6,066 bases of DNA from Bacteroidales bacterium. GTDB lineage: Bacteria > Bacteroidota > Bacteroidia > Bacteroidales > WCHB1-69. The notes under the pieces are model-generated. The model was not told the origin of the DNA. It searched no databases and saw only the letters and a program-made list of their open reading frames with translations. The DNA is taken from assembly GCA_012519525.1 (NCBI GenBank), contig JAAYQB010000105.1, positions 1 through 6,066 of the forward strand, in the 5' to 3' direction. A program made the translations under genes and the position numbers. Positions 1 through 5,967 of the stretch are shown one piece after another (the first letter of the stretch is position 1; the number at the start of each line of letters is the position of its first letter).

Positions 1-10
1 AAAAAAATAG

Positions 11-18
11 TATCTTTG
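11..18 (+). promoter_or_regulatory. Bacteroidota-type -7 promoter element (TATCTTTG) of the secG-tsaD operon
   Basis: TATCTTTG matches the Bacteroidota vegetative sigma factor -7 consensus TAnnTTTG and is followed by the usual CA. The matching -33 TTG would lie to the left of the window, so only half of the promoter is visible. Transcription would begin near position 25 and leave an untranslated leader of about 55 nt before the first gene at 80. No other good promoter was seen inside the four-gene cluster that follows, so this one probably drives all of it. Confidence 0.7.
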
Positions 19-39
19 CATTCTGTTTTTGAATGCGAA
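15..39 (+). repeat. Inverted repeat overlapping the promoter -7 box
   Basis: GCATTC (18-23) and GAATGC (31-36) are perfect inverted copies around a 7-nt T-rich loop. The pairing extends outward through TTT (15-17) and GAA (37-39), with one G-T wobble at 17/37, to give a 9-bp arm. It overlaps the -7 element and the expected transcription start, so it could be an operator or a 5'-end RNA hairpin. No T-run follows it, which argues against a terminator. Its function is inferred from position only. Confidence 0.4.
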
Positions 40-79
40 CGTACTTGGATGAAAAAATAAAAAAATCTTTAAATAACAG

Positions 80-703
80 ATGAATAGAGAAGTTTTTTAT
101 GATGAAATAAAACAAATTCATAGTTCGACCGACTCTGCTGTCGATATGAAAGAAACCATCGTTTTATATCCCTATTTTATGTTAGCACAACTCATACAAG
201 CAAAAAAAGACAATACCCATTTGTTTCATCTAAATGTTTTATTCCCCGACCGAAACTATTTGTATGAATTATTAAACAAAAATCAAAAGCCGGAAACAAT
301 ATTAAGCAAGGATAATTTACAAACAACTTCCCCGACAGCAACGACAGAAGAAAGCCCTTTGACCAATGAAGAAGATGATGAAAATAACAGTTGTCGTTTT
401 GATGAAGAAAGTGTTTCTTTGGATGAATTAATTGAAAAATTTAATAAAAATTGTCCGAAAATTGTCTGTACTTGCGAAGAATTAGAAGAAGAACATGCCT
501 ATGAAGACCTATGTAAAAGTAGCGTTTCGGAAAAAATGAATATTGTAAGTGAAACATTAGCAGAAGTTTACGTAACGCAAAAAAACTATGATAAAGCAAT
601 TAAAATTTATAGAACATTAATGGCTAGATATCCCGAAAAAAGTAGTACTTTTGCAGACTTAATAGAAAAATTAAAAGACATAAAAAGTAGTCAACAAAAT
701 TAA
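80..703 (+). CDS. Tetratricopeptide-type protein, Bacteroidota-conserved secG neighbour
   Basis: A 207-residue cytoplasmic-looking protein with no signal peptide or membrane segment. The N-terminal part (about 1-65) is helical, with YPYFMLAQLIQ (30-40) and FPDRNYLYELL (55-65). These resemble a Bacteroidota family of unknown role often encoded between lptE and secG. A low-complexity acidic linker (about 82-150) contains five cysteines (105, 125, 130, 132, 145). The C-terminus (about 155-200) is a single TPR-like helical hairpin containing NYDKAIKIYRTLMARYPEKS, followed by the ending FADLIEKLKD that I recall as typical of the family. The start is fixed: the in-frame codon just upstream of the CAG before ATG is a TAA stop. 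It is first in the operon, 12 nt before secG. The family and location are fairly sure; no biochemical role is known to me. Confidence 0.85.
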   Translation: MNREVFYDEIKQIHSSTDSAVDMKETIVLYPYFMLAQLIQAKKDNTHLFHLNVLFPDRNYLYELLNKNQKPETILSKDNLQTTSPTATTEESPLTNEEDDENNSCRFDEESVSLDELIEKFNKNCPKIVCTCEELEEEHAYEDLCKSSVSEKMNIVSETLAEVYVTQKNYDKAIKIYRTLMARYPEKSSTFADLIEKLKDIKSSQQN

Positions 704-715
704 GAGAAAATAAAA

Positions 716-1054
716 ATGTATACAGCGGTTATTATCATTATCATTATAGCATCCATTTTATTGGGATTAGTAATATTAATGCAAAATTCGAAAGGTGGAG
801 GATTGGCTTCCGAATTTTCATCATCGAATCAAATATTAGGAGTAAAAAGAACGACAGATTTTCTAGAAAAAGCAACATGGACTTTAGCCATCATTATTGT
901 AGTGCTTTCTTTTATTTCCGGCTTTTTAGCGAAAAGTGTCAATAAAGATAAAGCCAATGAAATGCAAAAAAGTAAAGCTCAGTCGGCTCAAACAACTACA
1001 GCTCCTATTCAACAATCGGCTCCTATTGCTACACCTGTCGAAGAAGGGATGTAA
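716..1054 (+). CDS. secG: Preprotein translocase subunit SecG
   Basis: SecG is the small non-essential subunit of the SecYEG channel in the inner membrane and assists SecA-driven export. The 112-residue protein has the family layout. TM helix 1 (about 3-22) is unusually isoleucine-rich. It is followed by the conserved loop LMQNSKGGGLA (21-31), then GVKRTTDFLEKATW (42-55), and TM helix 2 (about 55-73). The C-terminal tail (74-112) is a hydrophilic Lys/Gln/Ala/Thr/Pro-rich extension, typical of the longer Bacteroidota SecG proteins. The ATG follows an A-rich leader (AGAAAATAAAA) with no clear Shine-Dalgarno. It lies 12 nt after the TPR-type gene and 12 nt before tsaD, so it is surely co-transcribed with them. 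The cell has a T9SS cargo gene nearby; all such cargo first crosses the Sec channel, but the adjacency itself carries no strong functional meaning. Confidence 0.95.
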   Translation: MYTAVIIIIIIASILLGLVILMQNSKGGGLASEFSSSNQILGVKRTTDFLEKATWTLAIIIVVLSFISGFLAKSVNKDKANEMQKSKAQSAQTTTAPIQQSAPIATPVEEGM

Positions 1055-1066
1055 TTTTTTGTAATC

Positions 1067-2074
1067 ATGTATATCTTAGGAATCGAATCTTCTTGTGACG
1101 ATACCTCTGCTTCTGTATTACACAACAATCAATTAGTTTCTAATGTAATAGCAAGTCAGCTTGTGCATGCACAATACGGAGGTGTAGTGCCCGAATTAGC
1201 TTCGCGTGCTCACCAGCAAAATATTATACCGGTAGTTGATATCGCTTTAAAAAAAGCAAATATCAGCATGTCAAAACTTTCGGCTATTTCCTTCACAAGA
1301 GGTCCCGGATTATTAGGTTCTTTGTTGGTCGGCAATTCTTTTGCCAAAGCTGCGGCATACGCACTGAAAATTCCACTCATAGCAGTCGACCATTTAGAAG
1401 GACATGTCTTAGCACATTTCATCAAAAACGAAACAGACAGTTATCCTTTTTTTCCTTTTCTATGCTTACTTGTATCGGGAGGACATACACAAATAATGCT
1501 TGTAAAAGATTTTTTTGAAACGGAAATAATCGGAACCACTATTGATGATGCCGCCGGCGAAGCATTTGATAAAGCCGCTAAAATTTTGGGGTTCCCCTAT
1601 CCCGGCGGACCTCATATTGATAAATTAGCACAAACAGGCAATCCCGATGCTTTTACATTTAATCAAGCAAACATTCAAGGTTATGATTACAGTTTTAGCG
1701 GATTGAAAACATCTTTTCTCTATGTTTTACGCGATTATCTGAAAACCAATCCTTCTTTTATAGAAGAAAACAAAGCCGATATTTGTGCTTCCATTCAAAA
1801 AGCCATTATCGAATCCTTAATGAAAAAACTGAAAAAAGCAGCCGACGATTTACAAATTAAAGAAATTGCAATAGCAGGAGGCGTGTCTGCCAATTTAGGA
1901 TTGCAAAACACATTGAAAAAGACTGCAAATGAAAAAAAATGGAATATTTATATCCCTCCATTAGAATTAACTACCGATAATGCCGCCATGATAGGCATTG
2001 CAGGTTATTACAAATATTTACGCAAAGATTTTGCCGATATCTATACCGTTCCTTACACAAAAGCCATTTATTAA
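1067..2074 (+). CDS. tsaD: tRNA N6-adenosine threonylcarbamoyltransferase TsaD
   Basis: TsaD (Kae1/Qri7/YgjD family) transfers the threonylcarbamoyl group from threonylcarbamoyl-AMP to A37 of ANN-decoding tRNAs, working with TsaB and TsaE in the cytoplasm. At 335 residues it is full length. Visible landmarks are the N-terminal nucleotide-binding motif GIESSCDDT (5-13), HAQYGGVVPELASRAH (34-49), the metal-ligand motif HLEGH (H109, H113), VSGGHT (136-141), DDAAGEAFDK (160-169), the GGP segment at 180-182, AGGVSANLGL (270-279), and TDNAAMIG (303-310), whose D304 is the third metal ligand. All key residues are intact. The start at 1067 places the nucleotide-binding strand right at the N-terminus, as expected. 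The stop codon is one base before the ATG of the next gene, so translation is probably coupled. The partners tsaB and tsaE are not in the window. Confidence 0.97.
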   Translation: MYILGIESSCDDTSASVLHNNQLVSNVIASQLVHAQYGGVVPELASRAHQQNIIPVVDIALKKANISMSKLSAISFTRGPGLLGSLLVGNSFAKAAAYALKIPLIAVDHLEGHVLAHFIKNETDSYPFFPFLCLLVSGGHTQIMLVKDFFETEIIGTTIDDAAGEAFDKAAKILGFPYPGGPHIDKLAQTGNPDAFTFNQANIQGYDYSFSGLKTSFLYVLRDYLKTNPSFIEENKADICASIQKAIIESLMKKLKKAADDLQIKEIAIAGGVSANLGLQNTLKKTANEKKWNIYIPPLELTTDNAAMIGIAGYYKYLRKDFADIYTVPYTKAIY

Positions 2075-2075
2075 T

Positions 2076-2729
2076 ATGAACATAGAATTAGTTATTTTCG
2101 ACCTCGACGGAACCTTATTAAATACCATAGACGACTTAGGTGATAGCGGAAATTATATATTGAAAAAATACAATTTTAAAACGCACCCCATTGACACATA
2201 TCGCTATTTTGTGGGCAATGGTATTCGTAAATTAGTAGAGCGTATGCTCCCCGAAAACAAAAGAGATGAAGCTTTTATTGATGAAGTAAAAAAAGAATTT
2301 ATTGCTTATTACGACCTACACAAAGCGGATAAAACAGCTCCTTATGAAGGAATTACCGAATTATTAGCAACACTACAAGAAAACAATATCAAAATAGCCG
2401 TTGCCTCCAACAAAATACACGATGTAATGGACGAACTAATGCAATATTACTTTCCAAACATTCGATTCAATGCTGTTTTTGGTCAACGAAAAGGTGCTCC
2501 TATAAAGCCCGACCCTACTATTGTCGGCGATATTTTAAAGAAAACAGGAGTTCCCAAAGAAAAAACATTGTATGTAGGCGATACTTCTATTGATATGCTC
2601 ACAGCAAAAAACGCTCATATAAAGAGCGTTGGTGCTTTATGGGGATTCCGGACAAAAGATGAATTGTTGCAAGCCGGTGCCCACATCATCATCGAACATC
2701 CTAAAGAACTATTAGCCTATTGTTGGTAA
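2076..2729 (+). CDS. HAD-superfamily hydrolase, phosphoglycolate phosphatase-like
   Basis: A 217-residue haloacid dehalogenase-type phosphatase of the Gph subgroup. Motif I is FDLDGT with nucleophile D9 and acid/base D11. Motif II is VASNK (S111). Motif III is the lysine of IKPDP (K144). Motif IV is VGDTSIDM with Mg-binding D169 and D173. The helical C1 cap lies between motifs I and II (about 15-85). Phosphoglycolate, from oxidative DNA damage or 2-phosphoglycolate repair, is the best guess at substrate, but pyrophosphate or other small phosphate esters cannot be excluded, so no symbol is given. The frame is open further upstream to an ATG at 1998. That start would add 26 residues overlapping tsaD, and none belong to the HAD fold. 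The ATG at 2076, one base after the tsaD stop, puts motif I at the usual distance and is preferred. It is the last gene of the operon. Confidence 0.9.
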   Translation: MNIELVIFDLDGTLLNTIDDLGDSGNYILKKYNFKTHPIDTYRYFVGNGIRKLVERMLPENKRDEAFIDEVKKEFIAYYDLHKADKTAPYEGITELLATLQENNIKIAVASNKIHDVMDELMQYYFPNIRFNAVFGQRKGAPIKPDPTIVGDILKKTGVPKEKTLYVGDTSIDMLTAKNAHIKSVGALWGFRTKDELLQAGAHIIIEHPKELLAYCW

Positions 2730-2751
2730 TAGCACAATGCAACGACAATGT
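2730..2751. other. 22-bp gap between convergent genes
   Basis: The plus-strand phosphatase and the minus-strand ELWxxDGT gene end tail to tail with only 22 bp between stop codons. I see no GC-rich stem followed by a T-run in the gap or immediately beside it, only a direct repeat of ACAATG (2735-2740 and 2745-2750). The two transcripts therefore probably overlap at their 3' ends. Confidence 0.6.
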
Positions 2752-4632
2752 TTAATATTTCACTAATTTGTGATTTACAAAGCTCTTACTAAAATAAATT
2801 TTTGCCGTATAAAAACCTGCCGGTAATGAAGCAGTATTTATCCTAACATATTTATCGTTAAATGATTGAGAATAAACTTTCTTGCCGCTAACATCAAAAA
2901 AATCTACTCTTTTTATTATTTCATTTACAGTTATTATTGCTACTTCATCTACTATCGGATTAGGAAAAGCCTTGATAGAAGAATGAGGTGTAGTACAAAT
3001 TGAACTTTTCATTTCAACACTTATAACATTTGAATAAGCACTCGTATCGCTATTATTCAACGCTACAATTCGATAATAATAAGTAGTATTATTGTCGGTA
3101 ACCATTACTTGTTGGGAAGTACCGGTAACAGACAAGCCATTATAACCGTCAATGCAAGTCGAAAAATCGGACTGTTTTGAAACATACAAAAGATAACTTT
3201 CCGCACCTTCTACCGAAGTCCAATGAGCCGTAAACGATTGTTCATCAATATCGGTAGCATCTAAAGCAGTAGGTGCAGCAAGAGTAAAATAAACTTTGTA
3301 AAGCATCTTATGCGAATTAGAATAATTTGCTACAAACAAAAGAGCATCTTCTAATGCTACTAAATCAGCTACTTCCGGATTAAAACTAGGAGAAAAGTTG
3401 GCAATTAAATCGGCATCTAATTGCTTGGTATTTGCCTCGGTTCCATCGCTACTAAAAAGATAAGTTTGCGATAATCCGGGACGTGCCGAAAAATACAAAA
3501 GATTTTTAAAAGTAGTCATTCCCGAAGGACTGGATTGACGTGTGTTACCTGCATTGGTATTGATTTCTTTCACCTTTTTAGTGCCTGCTTCCGTTCCATC
3601 CGTTACCCATAATTCTACATTAGAAAGAGTATCTGCTGCCGAAAAATAAAGTTGATTGCCCATAACGCAAAAATGATTGGCATTAGAACTTTCAGTTCCG
3701 GCATGAATATCTTTTATCATTTTAGTTCCCTCAAATGTCCCATTACTCGTCCATAATTCCGATCCATAACTATTGGTCTCTGCATTGAAAACAAGTGTGT
3801 TATTCCAATTAAAAAAGTTAGAAGGATTAGAAAAATCGCTTCCATTAATGGCAAATTTTTGAACATTTACCCCATCGTACACATAAAGGAATGAACCCTC
3901 ATCTGTTTCGTTTTCGAGAGGATTAAAATACATCTTTCCATTACAGACAAAGAATTTCATTCTATTGGATTGTCCCATATTGTTAAATTTACTAAAAACA
4001 CCTGTTCCGGCTTCAGTACCATCACTTTCATAAATTTGAAATTGAGTAGCATTGCTTTTAGCAACAAAATAAATTTTATTATTAAAAGCTGCAAAACAAC
4101 TCGGTTCGCTACTTGCATCATCGCCTGCAAGAGATAAAATATTTTTTACAATTTTAGTTCCTGCTTTTGTTCCATCTGTTACCCAAAATTCTGTACCATA
4201 CTGATTATTAACAGCTGAGAAATAAACTTTCCCATTCATTTCCGTAAATTCTTGGGGCGAATGGCAGTTATTACTGATATCAATGGTTCCGGCTTCTGTT
4301 CCATCGCTGACCCAAAGTTCGGGTGTAGGACCTCCGTCAGCAGATGCTTGAAAATACAATTTTCCATTACAAACCTTTAATTCTTTTGGTGATGATGAAC
4401 CCGAAGGATTAATGTCTTTCAATAAATAAGTCCCGCTACTCGTTCCATCGCTGACCCACAATTCTTGTCCATGTGTGCCATCATTGGCTGAAAAATAAAT
4501 TTTTCCATTGTACAAGGTTATCTGCGAAATAGCAGGATTGCCACCGGGATTAATATCCTTTACTAACTTAATGATTTGAGAATTAGATTGTAAATAAATA
4601 CAAGAAATTAAAATTAAAAAATATTTTTTCAT
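2752..4632 (-). CDS. Secreted ELWxxDGT-repeat protein with fibronectin III and T9SS sorting domains
   Basis: A 626-residue exported protein with no visible catalytic motif. Residues 1-19 form a Sec signal peptide (MKKYFLILIS, then SNSQ before the likely cleavage). Residues 20-450 hold tandem units of about 43-51 residues. ELWVSDGT-type motifs begin near 57, 105, 148, 199, 247, 292, 340 and 391, each preceded by an NGKxYFSA-like strand. A ninth such strand (427-436) has no DGT motif after it. This pattern suggests a beta-propeller-like fold. Residues about 452-541 are a fibronectin type III domain, with APTALDATDID at the start and YYYRIVAL (518-525). Residues about 550-626 are a type A T9SS C-terminal sorting domain with FPNP (556-559), DVSGKKV (580-586), LPAGFYTAKI (603-612) and the closing HKLVKY. 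The protein should cross the outer membrane by T9SS and be attached to the surface or released. Ligand and role are unknown; adhesion or polymer binding is a guess. Confidence 0.92.
   Translation of the reverse strand: MKKYFLILISCIYLQSNSQIIKLVKDINPGGNPAISQITLYNGKIYFSANDGTHGQELWVSDGTSSGTYLLKDINPSGSSSPKELKVCNGKLYFQASADGGPTPELWVSDGTEAGTIDISNNCHSPQEFTEMNGKVYFSAVNNQYGTEFWVTDGTKAGTKIVKNILSLAGDDASSEPSCFAAFNNKIYFVAKSNATQFQIYESDGTEAGTGVFSKFNNMGQSNRMKFFVCNGKMYFNPLENETDEGSFLYVYDGVNVQKFAINGSDFSNPSNFFNWNNTLVFNAETNSYGSELWTSNGTFEGTKMIKDIHAGTESSNANHFCVMGNQLYFSAADTLSNVELWVTDGTEAGTKKVKEINTNAGNTRQSSPSGMTTFKNLLYFSARPGLSQTYLFSSDGTEANTKQLDADLIANFSPSFNPEVADLVALEDALLFVANYSNSHKMLYKVYFTLAAPTALDATDIDEQSFTAHWTSVEGAESYLLYVSKQSDFSTCIDGYNGLSVTGTSQQVMVTDNNTTYYYRIVALNNSDTSAYSNVISVEMKSSICTTPHSSIKAFPNPIVDEVAIITVNEIIKRVDFFDVSGKKVYSQSFNDKYVRINTASLPAGFYTAKIYFSKSFVNHKLVKY
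4298..4458 (-). repeat. Identical 17-bp repeats inside the ELWxxDGT gene
   Basis: GTTCCATCGCTGACCCA occurs at 4298-4314 and again at 4442-4458, 144 bp (48 codons) apart. It encodes the WVSDGT motif of two adjacent repeat units. Related but diverged copies occur near 3592 and 4169. They show that the units arose by duplication and keep short stretches of DNA identity that could recombine. Confidence 0.8.
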
Positions 4633-4749
4633 GACAATTAAAGATTAAATTTTTTTACAAAGATATATTATTTTTTTATGATAAACTTTTTATTAAATAT
4701 TTTCAATTAATTTTTTTTACAATGCCTCTGAAAACCAAAAACACTCCCT
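4633..4749. other. AT-rich spacer between the two minus-strand genes
   Basis: This 117-bp spacer separates the radical SAM stop codon from the ELWxxDGT start. Apart from the -7 element at 4658-4665 it consists mostly of A and T runs. I looked for a terminator for the radical SAM gene and found a T-run (minus-strand A-run near 4711-4718) but no convincing GC stem beside it. Confidence 0.5.
4658..4665 (-). promoter_or_regulatory. -7 promoter element of the ELWxxDGT gene (TATCTTTG on the minus strand)
   Basis: The plus strand reads CAAAGATA, so the minus strand carries an exact TATCTTTG about 26 nt upstream of the ELWxxDGT gene's ATG. That spacing suits a short AT-rich leader. No TTG stands at the ideal -33 distance; the sequence there (GTTTAT on the minus strand, near 4681-4686) is a weak match. 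The gene therefore probably has its own promoter and does not depend only on read-through from the radical SAM gene. Confidence 0.55.
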
Positions 4750-5829
4750 TTATTCTTGGCTTTGCATACCGAAGAAAGTCGAATGATTAGATTTTAATTT
4801 CATTAATAAAGCATGGTCTAAATCCATATAATTGATTATAGGGTCAGGATGATTTAATGATAAACCCATCTGTTCAGCTGCTGCTCTGCATCCGGCTTTG
4901 CAATTATCATAAGCTTTACAATCCATACAGAAATCAGGTACTGTATTTTTCCATTCTTGCACTTTTCGAGAATTAAATATGTTTTCTAAACTATGCTGAA
5001 AAATATTGCCTAATTCTATGGGCGAATGATTACAAAATCGAATATTTCCTTTATAATCAAGTGTTATAGGACGGTTTTTTATATCAAACGAGCAGGATGT
5101 AAATCTTATCCCTTTGAAATTTTTCGGGTTTAAAATACAAATCGGTGTACAAACATTAGAAGTAACCGACAGTTTCAATTCTTTTGAAATTAAAGCCGCT
5201 GTTTCAAAAGCTTTATTTAATTCATCTCTTGTCATCAGCAAGTCTTCTGTGTTTTTAATCGCTTCTCCTCCAATATTTACACGATTAATCATTACTCTTT
5301 TAACACCTATAGAATGAATAAATTTCAAGGTATCGCCAATATCATTGCAATTTTCTTTCGTCAAAACAATAACAGCAACAACCTCAGCATTTTTTGCTAA
5401 GAGTTTTTTTATCGTTGTTATTGATTTATTCCAGCTACCGCTATGCTGTGAAAGACTGTCATGGACAGTTGCATTGTAGGAATGTATCGGCAATTCAAAT
5501 AATGCAACTCCCAAATCAACTAATTTTTCGTAATCAAATAATTCTCCATAAGTTCCATTTGAAATAATGGAAACCGTTGCTCCTTTCATTCTTGCATAAA
5601 GCACTAATTCTAAAAAACGTTCCGCCATTAATGGCTCACCTCCTGTAAAGTTCAGATAATTGACATCTGCTACTCTAAAAAGTTTTCTTAACGTTTTTTT
5701 CGCTATTGTATAATTGCTAAAATTAGAAATTTGGTTATTATCGCATTTCCAATGATTATAACAATACTTGCAATGTAAATTGCATAAATTTGTTACTTCA
5801 AAACTAATACTTGGTATATTAATTTTCAT
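4750..5829 (-). CDS. Radical SAM/SPASM domain protein, substrate unknown
   Basis: A 359-residue soluble enzyme. The N-terminal radical SAM core has the CxxxCxxC motif CNLHCKYC (C16, C20, C23) that binds the [4Fe-4S] cluster for reductive SAM cleavage, then the SAM-binding GGEP (63-66) and a TIM-barrel-like region to about 220. The C-terminal SPASM domain carries C246, G261-x4-C266, then C301-x2-C304-x5-C310-x3-C314, matching six of the seven consensus cysteines. The seventh is absent: the expected site after DP (329-330) is isoleucine. C227 and C231 lie in the linker. SPASM relatives include peptide maturases (PqqE, AlbA), sulfatase-maturating enzymes and heme-pathway enzymes, and nothing here decides between them. 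The start at 5829 is supported by an in-frame TAG 15 nt upstream and by the ATGA overlap with a preceding open frame. It lies upstream of the ELWxxDGT gene, but a functional link is not shown. Confidence 0.92.
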   Translation of the reverse strand: MKINIPSISFEVTNLCNLHCKYCYNHWKCDNNQISNFSNYTIAKKTLRKLFRVADVNYLNFTGGEPLMAERFLELVLYARMKGATVSIISNGTYGELFDYEKLVDLGVALFELPIHSYNATVHDSLSQHSGSWNKSITTIKKLLAKNAEVVAVIVLTKENCNDIGDTLKFIHSIGVKRVMINRVNIGGEAIKNTEDLLMTRDELNKAFETAALISKELKLSVTSNVCTPICILNPKNFKGIRFTSCSFDIKNRPITLDYKGNIRFCNHSPIELGNIFQHSLENIFNSRKVQEWKNTVPDFCMDCKAYDNCKAGCRAAAEQMGLSLNHPDPIINYMDLDHALLMKLKSNHSTFFGMQSQE

Positions 5830-5967
5830 TCCTGACAGACGCTAAGTCTATAAGTAGATATAGGATAAAGTTGCTCGGTTTGTCTCGTGTCATACAGATT
5901 TAACAGATATTCATCGACAGGTAAATTTTTGTCAAGTTGAATATAAATAGTCGACCCTTAAAAACAT
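5826..5967 (-). pseudogene. Small broken frame overlapping the radical SAM start (gene remnant or frameshifted small gene)
   Basis: On the minus strand a frame is open from 5957 to a TGA at 5828-5826 (43 residues). It contains DKNLPVDEYLLNLYDTRQ and, near its end, YPISTYRLSVCQE. Its stop overlaps the radical SAM start as ATGA, the arrangement seen in coupled operon genes. The frame has no ATG, GTG or TTG and is preceded by TAA (5960-5958). An ATG at 5967-5965 lies in another frame and stops after 11 codons. Deleting one A at 5959/5960 would join the two into a 46-residue peptide beginning MFLGSTIYIQ. The segment is visibly richer in G and C than the spacer to its right, as expected of former or real coding DNA. 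I do not recognise the sequence. It could be the tail of a deleted gene, a recently frameshifted small gene, a sequencing error, or chance. Confidence 0.4.

Noticed and set aside
49..60. ATG AAA AAA TAA mini-frame upstream of the first gene
   Set aside because: Three codons in A-rich leader DNA are expected by chance, and no regulatory peptide features are visible.
1210..1425. 71-codon minus-strand frame inside tsaD
   Set aside because: It is antisense to a highly conserved part of tsaD, and its residues show no family features. It is a by-product of tsaD codon usage.
1998..2075. 26-residue N-terminal extension of the HAD phosphatase from an ATG at 1998
   Set aside because: It lies wholly inside the 3' end of tsaD in another frame and would push the catalytic DLDGT motif to an atypical distance from the N-terminus. 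The ATG at 2076, one base after the tsaD stop, fits the family.
2715..2755. Bidirectional terminator between the convergent genes
   Set aside because: Only a weak, interrupted pairing between TATTGTTG and CAACGACAAT can be drawn, without a T-run on either side, so no terminator is called.
4600..4632. Possible lipoprotein signal (LISC, Cys11) in the ELWxxDGT protein
   Set aside because: The sequence before Cys11 is too short for a normal lipoprotein signal, hydrophobic residues continue past it, and the C-terminal T9SS domain fits ordinary signal peptidase I cleavage near residue 19.
5114..5317. 67-codon plus-strand frame inside the radical SAM gene
   Set aside because: It lies entirely antisense to the conserved enzyme and has no promoter or recognisable motif.
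5955..5967. Programmed +1 frameshift at TTAAGGG in the small frame
   Set aside because: AGG could be a slow codon, but the preceding UUA would slip onto UAA, a poor re-pairing, and no stimulatory structure is visible. A mutation or gene remnant is simpler.
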